Assembly (NCBI GenBank): GCA_035578175.1
Contig: JAQMRL010000007.1
Coordinates: forward strand, 44,893,391-44,957,390
DNA: 64,000 nucleotides
Reading direction: 5' to 3'
From: Catonia carolina
Taxonomy: Eukaryota; Arthropoda; Insecta; Hemiptera; Achilidae
Part shown: positions 1 through 13,100 of the stretch, piece by piece
How positions within the stretch are numbered: the first letter of the stretch is position 1
Layout: each line of letters opens with the position of its first letter
Notes under the pieces: model-generated
What the model saw: only the letters and a program-made list of their open reading frames with translations
Databases searched by the model: none
Told to the model about the DNA's origin: nothing
Made by a program: the position numbers and the translations under genes

Positions 1-945
1 ACCTTTTCTTAGTGCACTTTAGGACTGACTGAATGTAAACATGCCATTCCTACAAAAATCACATAAGTCTGGCATTCCTTAAGCAATATAACGCTAATAA
101 AAGGCTTTTCCTAAAGGCTTACTTTCTTCCAATTAAAAAATGTAAGTGGATGACATAAGTGATGTTTTTCCATTAAACATCCATTCCATTCCATTTGACA
201 TAAGCGATGTTTTTTTAAAAACTATTTTCTAGAGGAACAGGCTGTACAAAGTTTCCATCAAAAAATCTTTTTAAGGGAGATAACTACAGTGTGTGACTAC
301 GACGAAGAACGAGAATAGTCCTCAAAACCAACATTTTTCTTTCTTTATGTTAAGAATTTCAATTTTTATTACAGCAAAAAGCTATTTTAAGTCACTAATA
401 TAAACTAGTGAAATACATAAATGAATACTATATTGTACAACACAATTTTCTTCTGGTCTTACAACGCATTTTACAGACACACTTAACAATAATAAGTTAA
501 AATTTTACTCCAATTTATTTCAGAAACATCTGGAGTCAAAATTGTCAAATTTTCTTTAAACAAGAGGCTTATCTTTAAAAAGACTTAAGTATACATTATA
601 TATTAAAGGGGACAGCCCTCTAAACAAATAATATTTTTTAATATTCTTTTTTTATTGTAGTAAATTAACATTTTTTAAAAATTTTTTAAAAAGTTAGTTT
701 TTTGAATTAAGGGCTTTCTGACATAACCAATTCAATTGCTCATAAGGATTCAGTGGGAGGTTTTAGTTTCAGGCCAGTCCTTTGTTTCATGCCTGTCTCC
801 AACTAGTTCTGTTTTCCATCATTTTCATTCTTTAATGAAAAAACAAAATTAATTGCAATCAAAGAAATAAATAAATCAAGTACAAGACAAGGTAAGTCTG
901 TTCAGTCATCGTTAAGATACTTGATATTTAAAAATAAGCAATTAC
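1..945. other. PTIP intron 9 (partial): nothing recognised
   Basis: AT-rich sequence without a supported gene or repeat. The interval 1108-2748 is also intronic and empty apart from the weak LTR-like segment. Confidence 0.6.
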
Positions 946-1107
946 CTGCAACTGTCTCTGCAAAACCAGCTGTCTTTGTTTCTGCAGCCCTTGAAGAAAT
1001 AAGGCACGTTGTTGTGGATCCATCTGTTGCAGCTGAGCATGCGTTTGGGCATCCATATGTATAAGTTGTCTAGGAGGACCTCCAGCAGCTCCTCCTGCCA
1101 TGCCACC
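946..1107 (-). CDS. PTIP: PTIP coding exon 9
   Basis: Residues 508-561. Acceptor TTGTACAG|GGTGGC, donor TTGCAG|GTAATT. Gly-rich start, then LIHMDAQTHAQLQQMDPQQR and a Gln/Leu/Arg helix-like tail. Phase 0 at both ends; the next exon lies left of the window. Confidence 0.8.
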
Positions 1108-4100
1108 CTGTACAATAATTTAAATTTTCATAGATGTAAACAAAGAGTCTCAGCAAAGGAATAATTATTACAACAATTCAAACAATACATCTGTATGCAT
1201 TACAAACAGCCCGACAACACTAACAACTAAGATACTACAAACATAAGAACATTCAAGGTAAAAAAAAAAACAACAGGTTAACGTCCATACACTGTTTTCT
1301 GATGAAGTAAGTGATTTGCTCTTTTATACCATTTCATACTCAATGACGGTAAAATTCATATTAAATTAAATTTTTTCCTCTTCCATGGAGATCATACATA
1401 CAGATGGTATTTGTAGAGTGGGGAGTGTTACTCCCTGTAAAATGTAATTTTTGTGTCAAAATGATAAAAAGCTTGCCTTGAGAATCGGATGTGCTATGCA
1501 CAGTTTATTTTAAAGCTCAGTGTTATGCACATATCGGATATTTTGGTTTTTGCAGAAAAAAGTAGTTATGGTGATGTTAAGTCATGTTCATCCGGGGTCA
1601 AGTAAAGTTTCGTAGCCGAGTGCGGTGTTTCAAATGCTCGCGCCTTGGTGCTCTTAATTTCATCTATTAATCCCAATTATGCTGTATCATTCTATGTTCC
1701 TTCCCCCTCCACCTATGCTCTATTTCCTTTCTCGTTTCTGGACCACTTGTTCGACTAGACCTGTCATGAGCAGATGTGCTCTTCGTTTCGAGACCTAATT
1801 TTCGGCTTAGCGCCATGCTTTGGTGCTGGCATCGGCTCATGTTTGTGTTGAGGCTTGTATTGTGCTAATGTGTGTTTATGTACTTGGTCATTTGTATTTT
1901 GTCGTGTTTATTTGCTTATAAGTTGTGTGCTAATGTAATAATAAAGTGTATTTTGGCGGTCTCCAGTCCGCACTTCACCACGTGCTTCAGTCATTGGACT
2001 TCAATGTTATCATATTCTGAACCAAGTAAGTGGCATTTATGTTCATGATAATATTTAGTTGTTCAGGTGGTCAAAATTTCCTATGCGTGTTTTTCCTTTC
2101 ATTCAGTCAATTTCTAACTCATGTTTTAATTACAATCCCTAATCACTTGGTCATGAGTGCCGACCCCTATAAATTGTACTCTGGTTCTCCGGAAATTACT
2201 GCAATAAATAAATTGTTGAATAATTATACTAATTATATCAAGTTCAACGGCTTGGTGGACTTAACAGGTGATGTTAATAAATGCCACAACCGGTGTTAAA
2301 ACTACAGTTTGAAAGACAAAAAATAATGATAATCATAAATCTTTATTTATTAAACACTAGACACTGACTACTAACATAAAAAAACAACCAACAGATTTCA
2401 CCACTTCTACAGATCAAGTAGAAAAAAGCAGGTGCTTCATGTAGTGCTACAGATATGATTGTTGGAATGTATTGCAAATATGAAATTATTATTCTAATGG
2501 AAAATATGTACTAGTAACCTATTACACATGCGCCTAGTATGTACGATAGCAACCGAACACTACAATCACTCATTTAACTGCCCGACTGAAGACTGGTGCA
2601 TCTGCGAATGCAGATGGGTGACTGAGCAATGAGGGTCTGTGCAGATAAACAAGTCTGATGACCACTGAGCATCCCCGTCGCTGGTTCTTCCTACAAATTT
2701 TCATCTATAATTATACGCTGTAAGTCATTTAATTGTTCACTTGAAGTACAGTAATCCCTTGGTATCCGCAAGTTTCGGTTATCTGTGGACTTTGTCCGTG
2801 AGCCTAAAACATAAAAATACGTACGTAATCTCACCTTGTGTACACCGTACTTGGTGGGAGGTGGGGAAGTCATAAAATTCTGAAAACATGTGTCACCCTA
2901 CGTGTTTGAATAAATTTTTTGGATTCGTATCATGATGAGTCACACACTAGTATGGCACCAGCCGCCATGAGCCACGCTAATTTCCATGTACAGTACATAG
3001 TGAGCGCTTCACCGGGTACCAGGCCCCGCCAGTACAACCCCCACCCCAACCACCATACATGCACCCTGACACCGTACTGTAATTTCTTCGTATGTTTTCC
3101 TCTATGTGTCAGTCTAAATTCTTTGTATGTATGTACAGTTCATTGTTTGTTTGACGATCCTGAAACGAAGCCAACCTTTCCTTCACAAACCATCAACGAG
3201 ATCCTCAGCATGGCAACGTAGCTCACTGATCACGTGTTGGAGACGGATCCAGTCATGGAAACGACCCTTCAATTCAAAAGAGGACTCCAGAAGCTATTGT
3301 TACCATACAAAGAAGTCCACAAGGAGTTTGAAAAGAAGAAGCAAACAGCCATAATAACTAACTATTTTAAAGCAACTTAAATTTTTTATGCGTACAGTAC
3401 TGCATTTATTAAATGTCCATAGATTATAATAATGGTAAAATGTTCCTAAAACTATTAAAAACTTAAAACTTTTCCTTCAGAACCTAACCCCAATCTTTTC
3501 GTTCATATAAGGTATCATCCGTGGTTTTACGAACTGCGGTAATCCTCCGGAACGTAACCACCGTAGATACAGAGGGATTACTCTATACTTTATTTGTATT
3601 TTGCAAAAGAAAACACCTTTATTGTCGTCAATTTCATTACAGAATTAATGGAACGAAATAAAACTGAAACAATTTATTGATGACTTGCCTGAGTCCACGT
3701 TATTCTCTGCTGTATCTGTGGATTGGTTATTTGTTGTTGTTGTTGCTGTTGTTGTTGTTGTTGCTGCTGCTGCTGTTGTGGCTGAGGTTGTCTGATTTGC
3801 TGATAAGGTTGAGAAGGTTGTTGTGACTGCTGTTGCTGCTGCTGTTGCCAGGGCAACTGGTTAGCGGTAGTCACACCTGTAGCATTCACATATTGCTGCT
3901 GTGTTTGGCTGTCCCTAACGATAAATTGTTGAGCATGACTTTTAACCTGTTAAAAAAACAAAAACAAACTATCAAACTACTGCCATCATAAATAGAAATG
4001 ACAAAATGTAATCGCTTTCTTATTTTGAACAAGAAGTCTCCAAAAATGAATAATTGTCAGTCGGTCAAACAGAGTGCCTTAGCTTGATGTTAGCATAGAC

Positions 4101-7100
4101 AGTACAGTCCACACAGTTTTGCACAGAAAAGGTGAAATCACACCAAACCCTTTACAAGTAGCCATACTGTATCCTGCAATGTTCATACAATTTTTGAAAT
4201 CCAGTTATTGAACAAGTGTCTGTTTATTGGGGTAGCTTTGAGGTAGCCTTGTTGCAGATATCGTTCATCAGGATAAAAAAAATTCAGTTTTAATTTTTAA
4301 AATTTTCAACAGTTGGGGTAGCAGTGCAGGCATGTGGCGGGCAGTTATGGTTTCCTTTATCATTTAATTTGTATACACTAATAAAATAAAATAAAATATA
4401 CATTTAAATTCATCAAACTTGTACCATGTTTGGTTTAAAAGTAATGATCTAGAAAATATTGGTACTATGCCTGTTTAAAAATTCTATTTACATCTAACCA
4501 AATTTTGTAATAAACTGATGTGCAAAAGACATGTTTTGAATCAGGTTAAGATATAAAATTACAAAAAAAAGTTATTTTCGAGTTTATAAAATTAGTCACT
4601 GTAATTATCTTTTCATATTTTCCATTTGACTTAAATTTATTTTTGCTACAAAATCAGTAATGTTACCTTTACATATTATCATCTTCTAATAAATTAACAT
4701 AAATTAGTAAAATGCTATACTACGAGTCTGTAAATAACCTAGATTATGAATGCTCTGAGTAATGCAATCATGTGAGACTGAAAACTGTATAAGCCAACAT
4801 GAACTGCCCAAAGATTTCCAGCTTACAAAGGTTTAACTGGAATATGGTGGAAGTGTGTCCACTATACAAGGAAAGATAGTGTTACATATGCTTTAAAGAA
4901 GATAATAAAATACCTGTTGAGACAACAACATTTGTTGCTGTTGTGGCTGCTGTATCAGTTGATTTTGTAAATGTGCTTGCTGCTGGGGCTGTGCTTGCTG
5001 AAACTGGGGTGCCTGAAATTTAAATTCAAAAGTTTATATTATTAAATTGATCAAAGAAAAGAATGTACAACTGACTGGTCAAAACAAATAATTTGGATTT
5101 TTGTGATATTTGATATCAGATAAAAGGGAAATATTACTAGACTATGATGAGCAGCCAATAAGTCAAGTAAAAATTGTTTTTAAGACACCAACACAATTCC
5201 ACTGACTTGTAATACAACTGATCTATTGACTGAAGTACACCCATCCCAATCACAACAATATACGAGGTGTGATTGGAAAGTTTTAAGAATGGATTTGCTA
5301 ATGCTTATTTGTTTGGCGGGTGGGTACACGGAGAGTGGGGAGTGAGTCATTGCCTTGTCCTTGAACGCCATCTGACAGGAAACTGCATTTCCTTTATTCA
5401 GTTCGCTGTGGCAGCTGGTTGAGTGCAGGTCTGTTAGTGCTTGTTGCCGGATTCTGTCTGCGTGAAAATGGACGTAAAATCGGAGCAACGAGTTTGTGTG
5501 AAATTTTGTTTCAAAACCAGAATACCGTTTTGTTTTTAATTTTGTTTTAATCAGAATACCAATTCTACCGGTATTGTGCATCATGAATTTATGTCTGGAG
5601 GACAGACAATTAACCAGGAATACTACAAATGTGTCCTTCAGTGTTTGCGCGAAAAGGTGCGGAAGAAAAGGCCTGCATTGTGGAAAGACAGGAGTTGGGT
5701 TCTACACCATGACAATGCTCCGGCTCATCGTGTTTTCTCCATCATTGAATTTTTGACCAAATTCAACATTCCTGTGCTTCCACAACCGGCATATTCCCCT
5801 GATTTGGCCCCTGCGGACTTCTACCTGTTTCCTAAGCTGAAATTTTCACTGAAAGGGAAGCGATTTGACTCGATTGAAGACATCCAGGCAAATACGGAGA
5901 GCGTTCTTAACACACTCAAGGAAAAAATTTCTAGGAATGTTTCCAAAAGTGGAAACACCGTTGGAGTCGGTATGTTCAGTCGGAAGGGGACTATTTTGAA
6001 GGAAATGCATCACAGTAGCATGTAAGTACCACCATTGTACCATTACAAGCCCATTCTTAAAACTTTCCAATCACACCTTGTATAATAGAAAGCCATTGCT
6101 TATTTATTTTTATCTCAGCTACCATCACCATAATATATGGAACATGTACCGACGACTTTTCACACAGAAAAATCATCCCTATTCTTCTGAGTGATCAGTT
6201 AAGTACAATTATTTCATTGGAAATATTTAGTTTTACAATAATGATAGACTGCATATCTTCAGCTATTTTTGCTTTTGACTGCAACAAACCTATACAGAAT
6301 ACCAGTAAACTGACACAATTGAAATGTCTGGTTTTATTGCAATGAATTCAAATTTCATAAGTGCTTCCAAACAGACAATAGACAATGAACAGACTGACTT
6401 GATTCACTGTGTCTGCAGATTTTAAGATCATAATGATTGTATAAAGATCCTGGTACAGCCCGATCATATATTTAATTTTGCAAACAACAGGAATCAATCT
6501 TTATAGCCGATGATAAACACTCCTTTTCAGTTTTCCTTCTAATATTCAGTCTAATCTATACTGAGTCATGTTAAAGGAAAAAACGTCAAAACTGTCGATC
6601 AAAGTAGAGTAAAAGTAAATTCTAAAATAATTTATTTTCATTCAGCGTTAAGCTGCCATAGCGTAAACACGTAGTTTGATAGTGCTTAGTTTGCAGTAAA
6701 TAATGTGCATTTTATAAATTTCTTTATAAAAAACCTAAAATAAAATTAATTTTAAATAAAAAAGTGGAGTTACACAGACAGTAAATGGGCAAGGATGGTG
6801 TTGAGAACGGCAGAATTTCTTGTTCCTGAGTTGAGGAAACATAAGATGAAGGACAACCTCTAACATCATTGTCCTCCCTAAATAAACACATCACAATTGA
6901 AGCAAGTCAACTGTAGAGCAAGTCCTCATCAATGCTTGAAGAGAAGCTAAGTCAAATAGAAACGGGACGAAAATAGAAATGCCTTCTTAATATCCCCACT
7001 TCAACAGATGCAGCTGAAATCAGCAGCTTTAGGAAAAAGGGTTGATCACTGTCAGGGACAAAAATATAAAAAAAATAAGAATAAAGAGGTGCTCACCAAG

Positions 7101-10100
7101 GAGACCCAGTAAGGTGCTCCAGAGACAAAAAGGTTCAAAGGAAAGGAAAGTGAGTTCACTACCAGACTCGCTATAACAATGCAATCAAAAATAACCATAA
7201 ACAGAAACCAGCCAGAGCACCACCAGTAATTGTTGGCCACCAGATAAGGGATGAAAAACTATATAATTTGATTAAATCACAAGTAGGTCAGGCCTAGAAA
7301 ATTACGTCTATTTGATCATTTGTAATTCAGTGTGTTACTTGTGAAATAAAATTTTATTATTACTAAATCACAAGTTGAAAATTTTGTAACTTCCTTGTTA
7401 GGTAGTGGAGACATCAAAATGAACAATGAGACTGATAACGAGTACAGGAAAGTGACTAAGCTGCCGAATGAGAACTTCATGAAATGACATTCATTTGAAA
7501 ACACACATACAAGACTATCAAAAGTTTTGGCGAAGAAATTACTCCCATCATGTTCTTCTGAAAAAATTGTTGAAAAGTTAAAACTCAGTAACTTCACAAT
7601 TTTGAGCAAAATTAATAATCTAAAGCAAAGGGAGAAAACACTGCTCCCTGTTTTCATGCTAAATATTCAAAAATATAGGCAAATTTTTATTTAATTTTAT
7701 TAAATGAGGCAATTTTTAAAAAAAATTGTAGGAGCCGTTTTTGAAAAAAATCGCAAAAAAGTGAAATATGACACGAATAAACTACCACTTCCGGTTGACC
7801 GATTTTTATGAAAATGTTTGTGTCGGGTTCAAGTTTCGTACGATGTTCCGTTCCTGAGACATTTTGTTCACAGACACACACACACACACACACACACCAA
7901 TCGCTAAAACATGTTTTTTGGGTTCAGGGGTCTAAAAACGTGTAGATCTGGTGAAAACTTGATTTTGGAAAATCGACATGAAAACAATAATTTCCTTCCT
8001 ATATATTCATATAGGCAAGACAAAGTAATACGAGGGTAGGCTGATAAGTAATGCACACATGCTTGTAGAAGACAACTAAATAAACTTCAGTAGCGCGCCT
8101 GGTGGCATGTGGAAGTACTATTTCTCCTCTACAAGCCTGCGCAGTTTGAAGGCGTTGCTTTCATTCAGTTTGTTTTGAGTAGTGGAAGTATGGCGTCGTG
8201 TTCTGGTGCTATGTCAACGAGAATTAAACAACGCGCTGTTATCGAATTTTTAACTGCTGAGAAAGTGAATCCTAGTGAGATTTATCGTCGTTTAAAGGCT
8301 GTTTATTGTGACGATACTGTTGATAGGTCTACTGTGAATCGTTGGGTAATAAAATTTCGTGATTGCCAACCTGGAAAAGCCTTAATTGTTGACAAAACAC
8401 GCAGTGGACGACCAATCACTGCCTCAGACGATAATCGTCGCAAACTCATCGATGATTTGATTCAAAATGACCGGCGAATCACTCAACAGCGTATCGCAAA
8501 CCAAATTGGAATATCTAAGGAACGTGTTGGCTTCATTATTGAACAATTGGGATACCGTAAAATCTGTGCACGATGGGTACCACGCCGTCTGACAGACGAG
8601 AATAAACAGCGTCGATTGGAATGCTGTGAACAACTTTTGAAGCGCTACCGTGACGAAGGAGACGACTTTCTTTTGAATATTGTGACGGGGGACGAGTCAT
8701 GGGTTCATCATTACGATCCCGAAGAAAAAAGGCAGAGCGCTGAATATCGTCATCCACATTCTCCTGTTGTGAAAAAGTTCAAAACACAACCGTCCGCAAA
8801 AAAAATTCTTTTGACTGTGTTTTGGGATGCTCGCCGAGTTTATGTGACTGATTATCTGGAACGAGGGGCAACGGTAAATTCTGCTCAGTATATACAGACT
8901 CTGAAACACCTCCGACGTCGAGTTTGTCGTGTTAGAGGCAACCTGGCGCCAATAATTTTGCAACACGACAATGCTCGTCCACTCACTTCGCGTGCAACTG
9001 GAGAGGCTCTGAGAAACCTGAAGTTTCAACCAATTTTACACCCTCCGTATTCTCCCGACCTTGCGATTTTTATTTTTTTCCTCTACTGAAGAGAGACCTT
9101 AAGGGTAATCATTACAGCTCGGACAATGAGGTGAAGGCAGCTATTGCGTCCTGGGTTCGAGGAAAGTCGGAAGAATTTTTCAGTGACGGAATGAAAAAAC
9201 TTGTTAAACGTTGGGAGAAATGTGTAATGCTTAACGGTGACTATATTGAAAAATAAATAGATAATTTGGTAGGTTAAGATTTGTACTTTAATTTGTTATT
9301 TACCCCATCTTGCTATTTCTTTTTGTTCGTCTTCTACAAGCATGTGTGCATTACTTATCAGCCTACCCTCGTATGTTTATCAACAGTCGATAATACATGC
9401 TATTTAAGAGCCCTGCCGCCATCACAATTATTTTTACTCTACTCATTTATCATGCAATATATAGAAGTAATACAAACAACTGTATGAGGAGGTCTCCACT
9501 GTGCAGGGACACCCTGCTGAAGTAACTGTTGTTGGACTAAGACTCTCTGTTGTTGCTGTTGCTGAGGATGCTGTTGCAGGTGAGACTGTTGTGGAGTTTG
9601 CTGCTTTTGTTGTTGGTCATGCTGCTGCTGCTGCTGCTGCTGCTGTTGTTGTTGTTGTTGCTGCTGAACTGTTGGAAGCTGATGTTGTTGAGGCATCAAT
9701 TGAGTTGGCTGCTGTTGTTGTTGGGGTTGTGGTACCGGAGGCTGAATTTGTTTCTGTCGAATGGCAGAAGAAGATGGCACTTGAGGAGCATGGGTTACCT
9801 GTGGCAGGATTGTAGTTGCAGGTCTTGACTGAAGCAATTTAGAATTTGGTGAAGAAGGCTGAATAACAAAAAAGAAAAGGCTAGAAGAAAACAAATATCA
9901 AAGGATTTTAAAAGTTGAAATTATACTACAACAAATAATTTCTACAATTTCTTTCCAAAACTGATTGACAATCAAGTGTCACTCGTAAGAAAAGGTTTTG
10001 TAGGATTTCAACATTTGGTGAGACCCTTAGTAATTTTCCATAAATTTTAGCATAGATCAAATCAATTAACAGATACATAAAGAAATTTATCAACCAGCTT

Positions 10101-13100
10101 TTCTGCTGAACCTAGGAGATCAACTGACTACAGATGGTATTTTATTATTTTGCAAAAGAAATTGTTTATGTACACAGACTGTGTATAAGGGTTCATTACA
10201 ACAAAACAGTGGTCAAGAAAAAGTATTCATCTGAAAGTAATGTAGTAATCTGACACCCTAACTAAACACATACACCTCCCCCGCACAAAGGCCCACATGC
10301 ATATATCTGTTTTAAAATACACTATAAGTATGGCAATGAAGTCTACCAATTCATATTCAAGTGTAAAATGTGCTTATCAAACACAAAAAAACGAATGAGC
10401 ACATGAGACCAAAACTGATTTTATGATAAAAGTATGGTGATTTTAATCTTCAATTAAGACAAAAATTTGTAGAATATTGTATACACAAACACTTAAAATT
10501 TCATAGCCGTATAAAAATGAAGAAAACATTAAAAAAATAAGAAAAACATAAATACCACATAAGTAGGCTACCACATGTCAAATATTATTCATAGGGAGGT
10601 GCTGATTCCAAATGGCGACTTTCTAATTTTCGAACTATGGCAAAAATGCCATGATTTTCTAAGATAAAATATATTAAATATTGTGACAATATCGTATAAA
10701 GTGTCTGTTCCAGGACTCTCTAGCAGGACTGAGCTTTGAGTTTGTAATGTAATTAAAATAGTTGATAAATTGGGTTAGTTCCAAGAAATGGTTAGTAATA
10801 GTATGGGCCTATTGTTGTGACAGCTACCTGAGAAGGGTTGATGTACGTATTTAGATAATTAACTCTTTTGTTACGGTATTTTTTTTTTTTTTTTTGGTTT
10901 AACGCCCGACTGTTATGCAATTACTGCTAATGCAGACGGTGAAGGATGAAATGAATTTTTGTAACGTATGAAAATATGCCGTGCCTGAATGGGATTCGAA
11001 CCCAAGACCGCATGATGAAAGGCGAGCACGTTACCAACTACGCCACTGCGGCCGGCAAATACGGTATGATATTGTAACCATTTGTTTAGTTATTTACCAG
11101 TTGAGACAACTAGAACCTGACAGAAAGACTTTGTATTTTGGTTAATTTCAGTAATTTCGATTAAGTTAGGTATTCCATCTCCACTACATGACGAAAAAAT
11201 TGGTGTATGGTGTGCGATATCTGGACATCGTATTGTAGGGCCCATACTTTTTCATGAAACTGTAAATAGCGATGTGTACGTCAGAATTTTTATTGAATTT
11301 CATGAGCAGTTAACCGACGATGAACGCGAGTACAATTTTTTCCAGCAAGATGGTGCAACATGTCACGCGTCTCGCCAGTCCCTATCTCATATCAATCAGG
11401 CTTTTCCCATGCGAGTTGTTAGTAAAGATTTGTGACCTCCTCGTTCACCCGATTTGAGTATGTGCGATTTTTTTCTGTGAGGTTATTTAAAAGGAACTGT
11501 TTACCAAACAAACCCCACAGTATACATAAGCTAAAGAATAACATCGTGGCAGCCATTCAAGCTATAGACGTTTCCGTATTGCGTTGTGTGTGCATTAATA
11601 ATATTGAACGAGCGCAAAAATGTGTAAGCGTTCAAGGACGCCACTTTCAGCATCTACTGTAAAGGTGAAGTTAAAATTTTTATATAAATTTTAAATAAAT
11701 ATGTAAAATTATGTATTAAGTAATTCTATTTATTCATTTACTATTTGAATCCAATTGAGTGCCGAAGGCCGCTGTTAAATGCAGCGGGCTACTTTTAAAT
11801 GAATCACCATGTATTACGTGAAATATTATTCAGGTCAAGTTTTCTACCAGTTTTAACGAAGCAAGGAATGGAAAATTTTACATGTAATTAATGTGAAGTA
11901 CTGGAACAGTATTTCCATGGTACAGGGCAGGCTATTCTAGAGTACTGGAAGGAATTTCAAGTTCAAGTAGAATAGAACATGATATGATACTGATAAAAAA
12001 TTCACATTCTCTTTAGATACGATATTCTATGAGGAGACCTATTATTATTATTCATTGTTGCTATTCAAATGGTGTACTGCAGGATAAAGAATGGAAAAAT
12101 GACTTTTTAGATTGCAAGTTGATGAGATACTAAGATCAGTTGAAATCAAAATACTTTGTCAGACGATACCATTGCCAACAATGTAAAAACTGACGTATTC
12201 ACTCCAGTTTCTATCTTGAAACCGTTTTATAAAATTTTACGAGTTTCAAGAGTTGAAATCCACATCTTAATATAAGATTAATTTATTGATTTAATTCAAG
12301 AGGATACATCAGAATCGGTAAAACAGAATAATATAACAAAATGTAACAGAAATGTTATGTCACATCAACAAAGAGGTGAAAGAGGAACACCTAAGTCATA
12401 CATCAGCAGATACATCACTTTTAAGTCTTATTTAAAACCAGTTCCTGTCTGATGTTTGCAATCATTAGTTAAAGAAAAAAAATTATTGCTTTAAGCTTAT
12501 GCATTTGTAAACACCTTTTAATATCACTCCATTAATTAGACATAGAAAATAGAAAAATAATTCAAACAATTAAGAGGGGTGATGAAAATGGCCTCGATCA
12601 AGTGAAATTACTCAGATTCAGCGTACAGAAAGTGTTCATGTACTATATTTACTTGGTTGCAGTTTCCTCGACTCTATCAACATTTTACAGTTTTTTGTAT
12701 CCTTTTCTAAATAGAAAAATGAACAATTTCATGCTCTCTTTATCTTTACTCACATCTTCTTTGGCAGAATTCGACACAATAAACTAAAATTAAACGAAAA
12801 AAGTAAAATAAAGCGAAGGTATCGCAGACAACACTTTTCAGAGCCAACTGATGCTATGTCTGATAGAGGTATCTCTATCAGACATAGCAAACATTTCACC
12901 AAAGTGGGAAACCCAAATTCACAGTAAACCTGATTCAACCAAATTCAGAAAATTTCAAGATATTGTGAATTTCATGTTGACACTATAAAGAGCCATTACA
13001 TTACACCCGATCAGTTTCTCTTCCTTTTTTTTAAATAACCAGATAGAAAAATTAAATTGCTGTCTTATAAAGAAAACATCAAATGACCTGATTCACTGAA

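Larger units (their letters stand above)
9859..13087. other. PTIP intron 5 outside the listed SINE and mariner fragment
   Basis: 9859-10871 and 11814-13087 show no supported gene. A short local inverted repeat, TGTCTGATAGAGGTATCTCT and its overlapping complement, lies at about 12855-12889. Confidence 0.55.

Noticed and set aside
7316..7657. 113-codon minus-strand frame in PTIP intron 6
   Set aside because: No motif, no splice context, low-complexity hydrophobic composition; likely chance in AT-rich DNA.
9501..9828. Two plus-strand frames rich in Val/Ala and Leu over PTIP exon 6
   Set aside because: They are the antisense reading of CAG/CAA repeats; the minus-strand exon has matching splice sites and frame.
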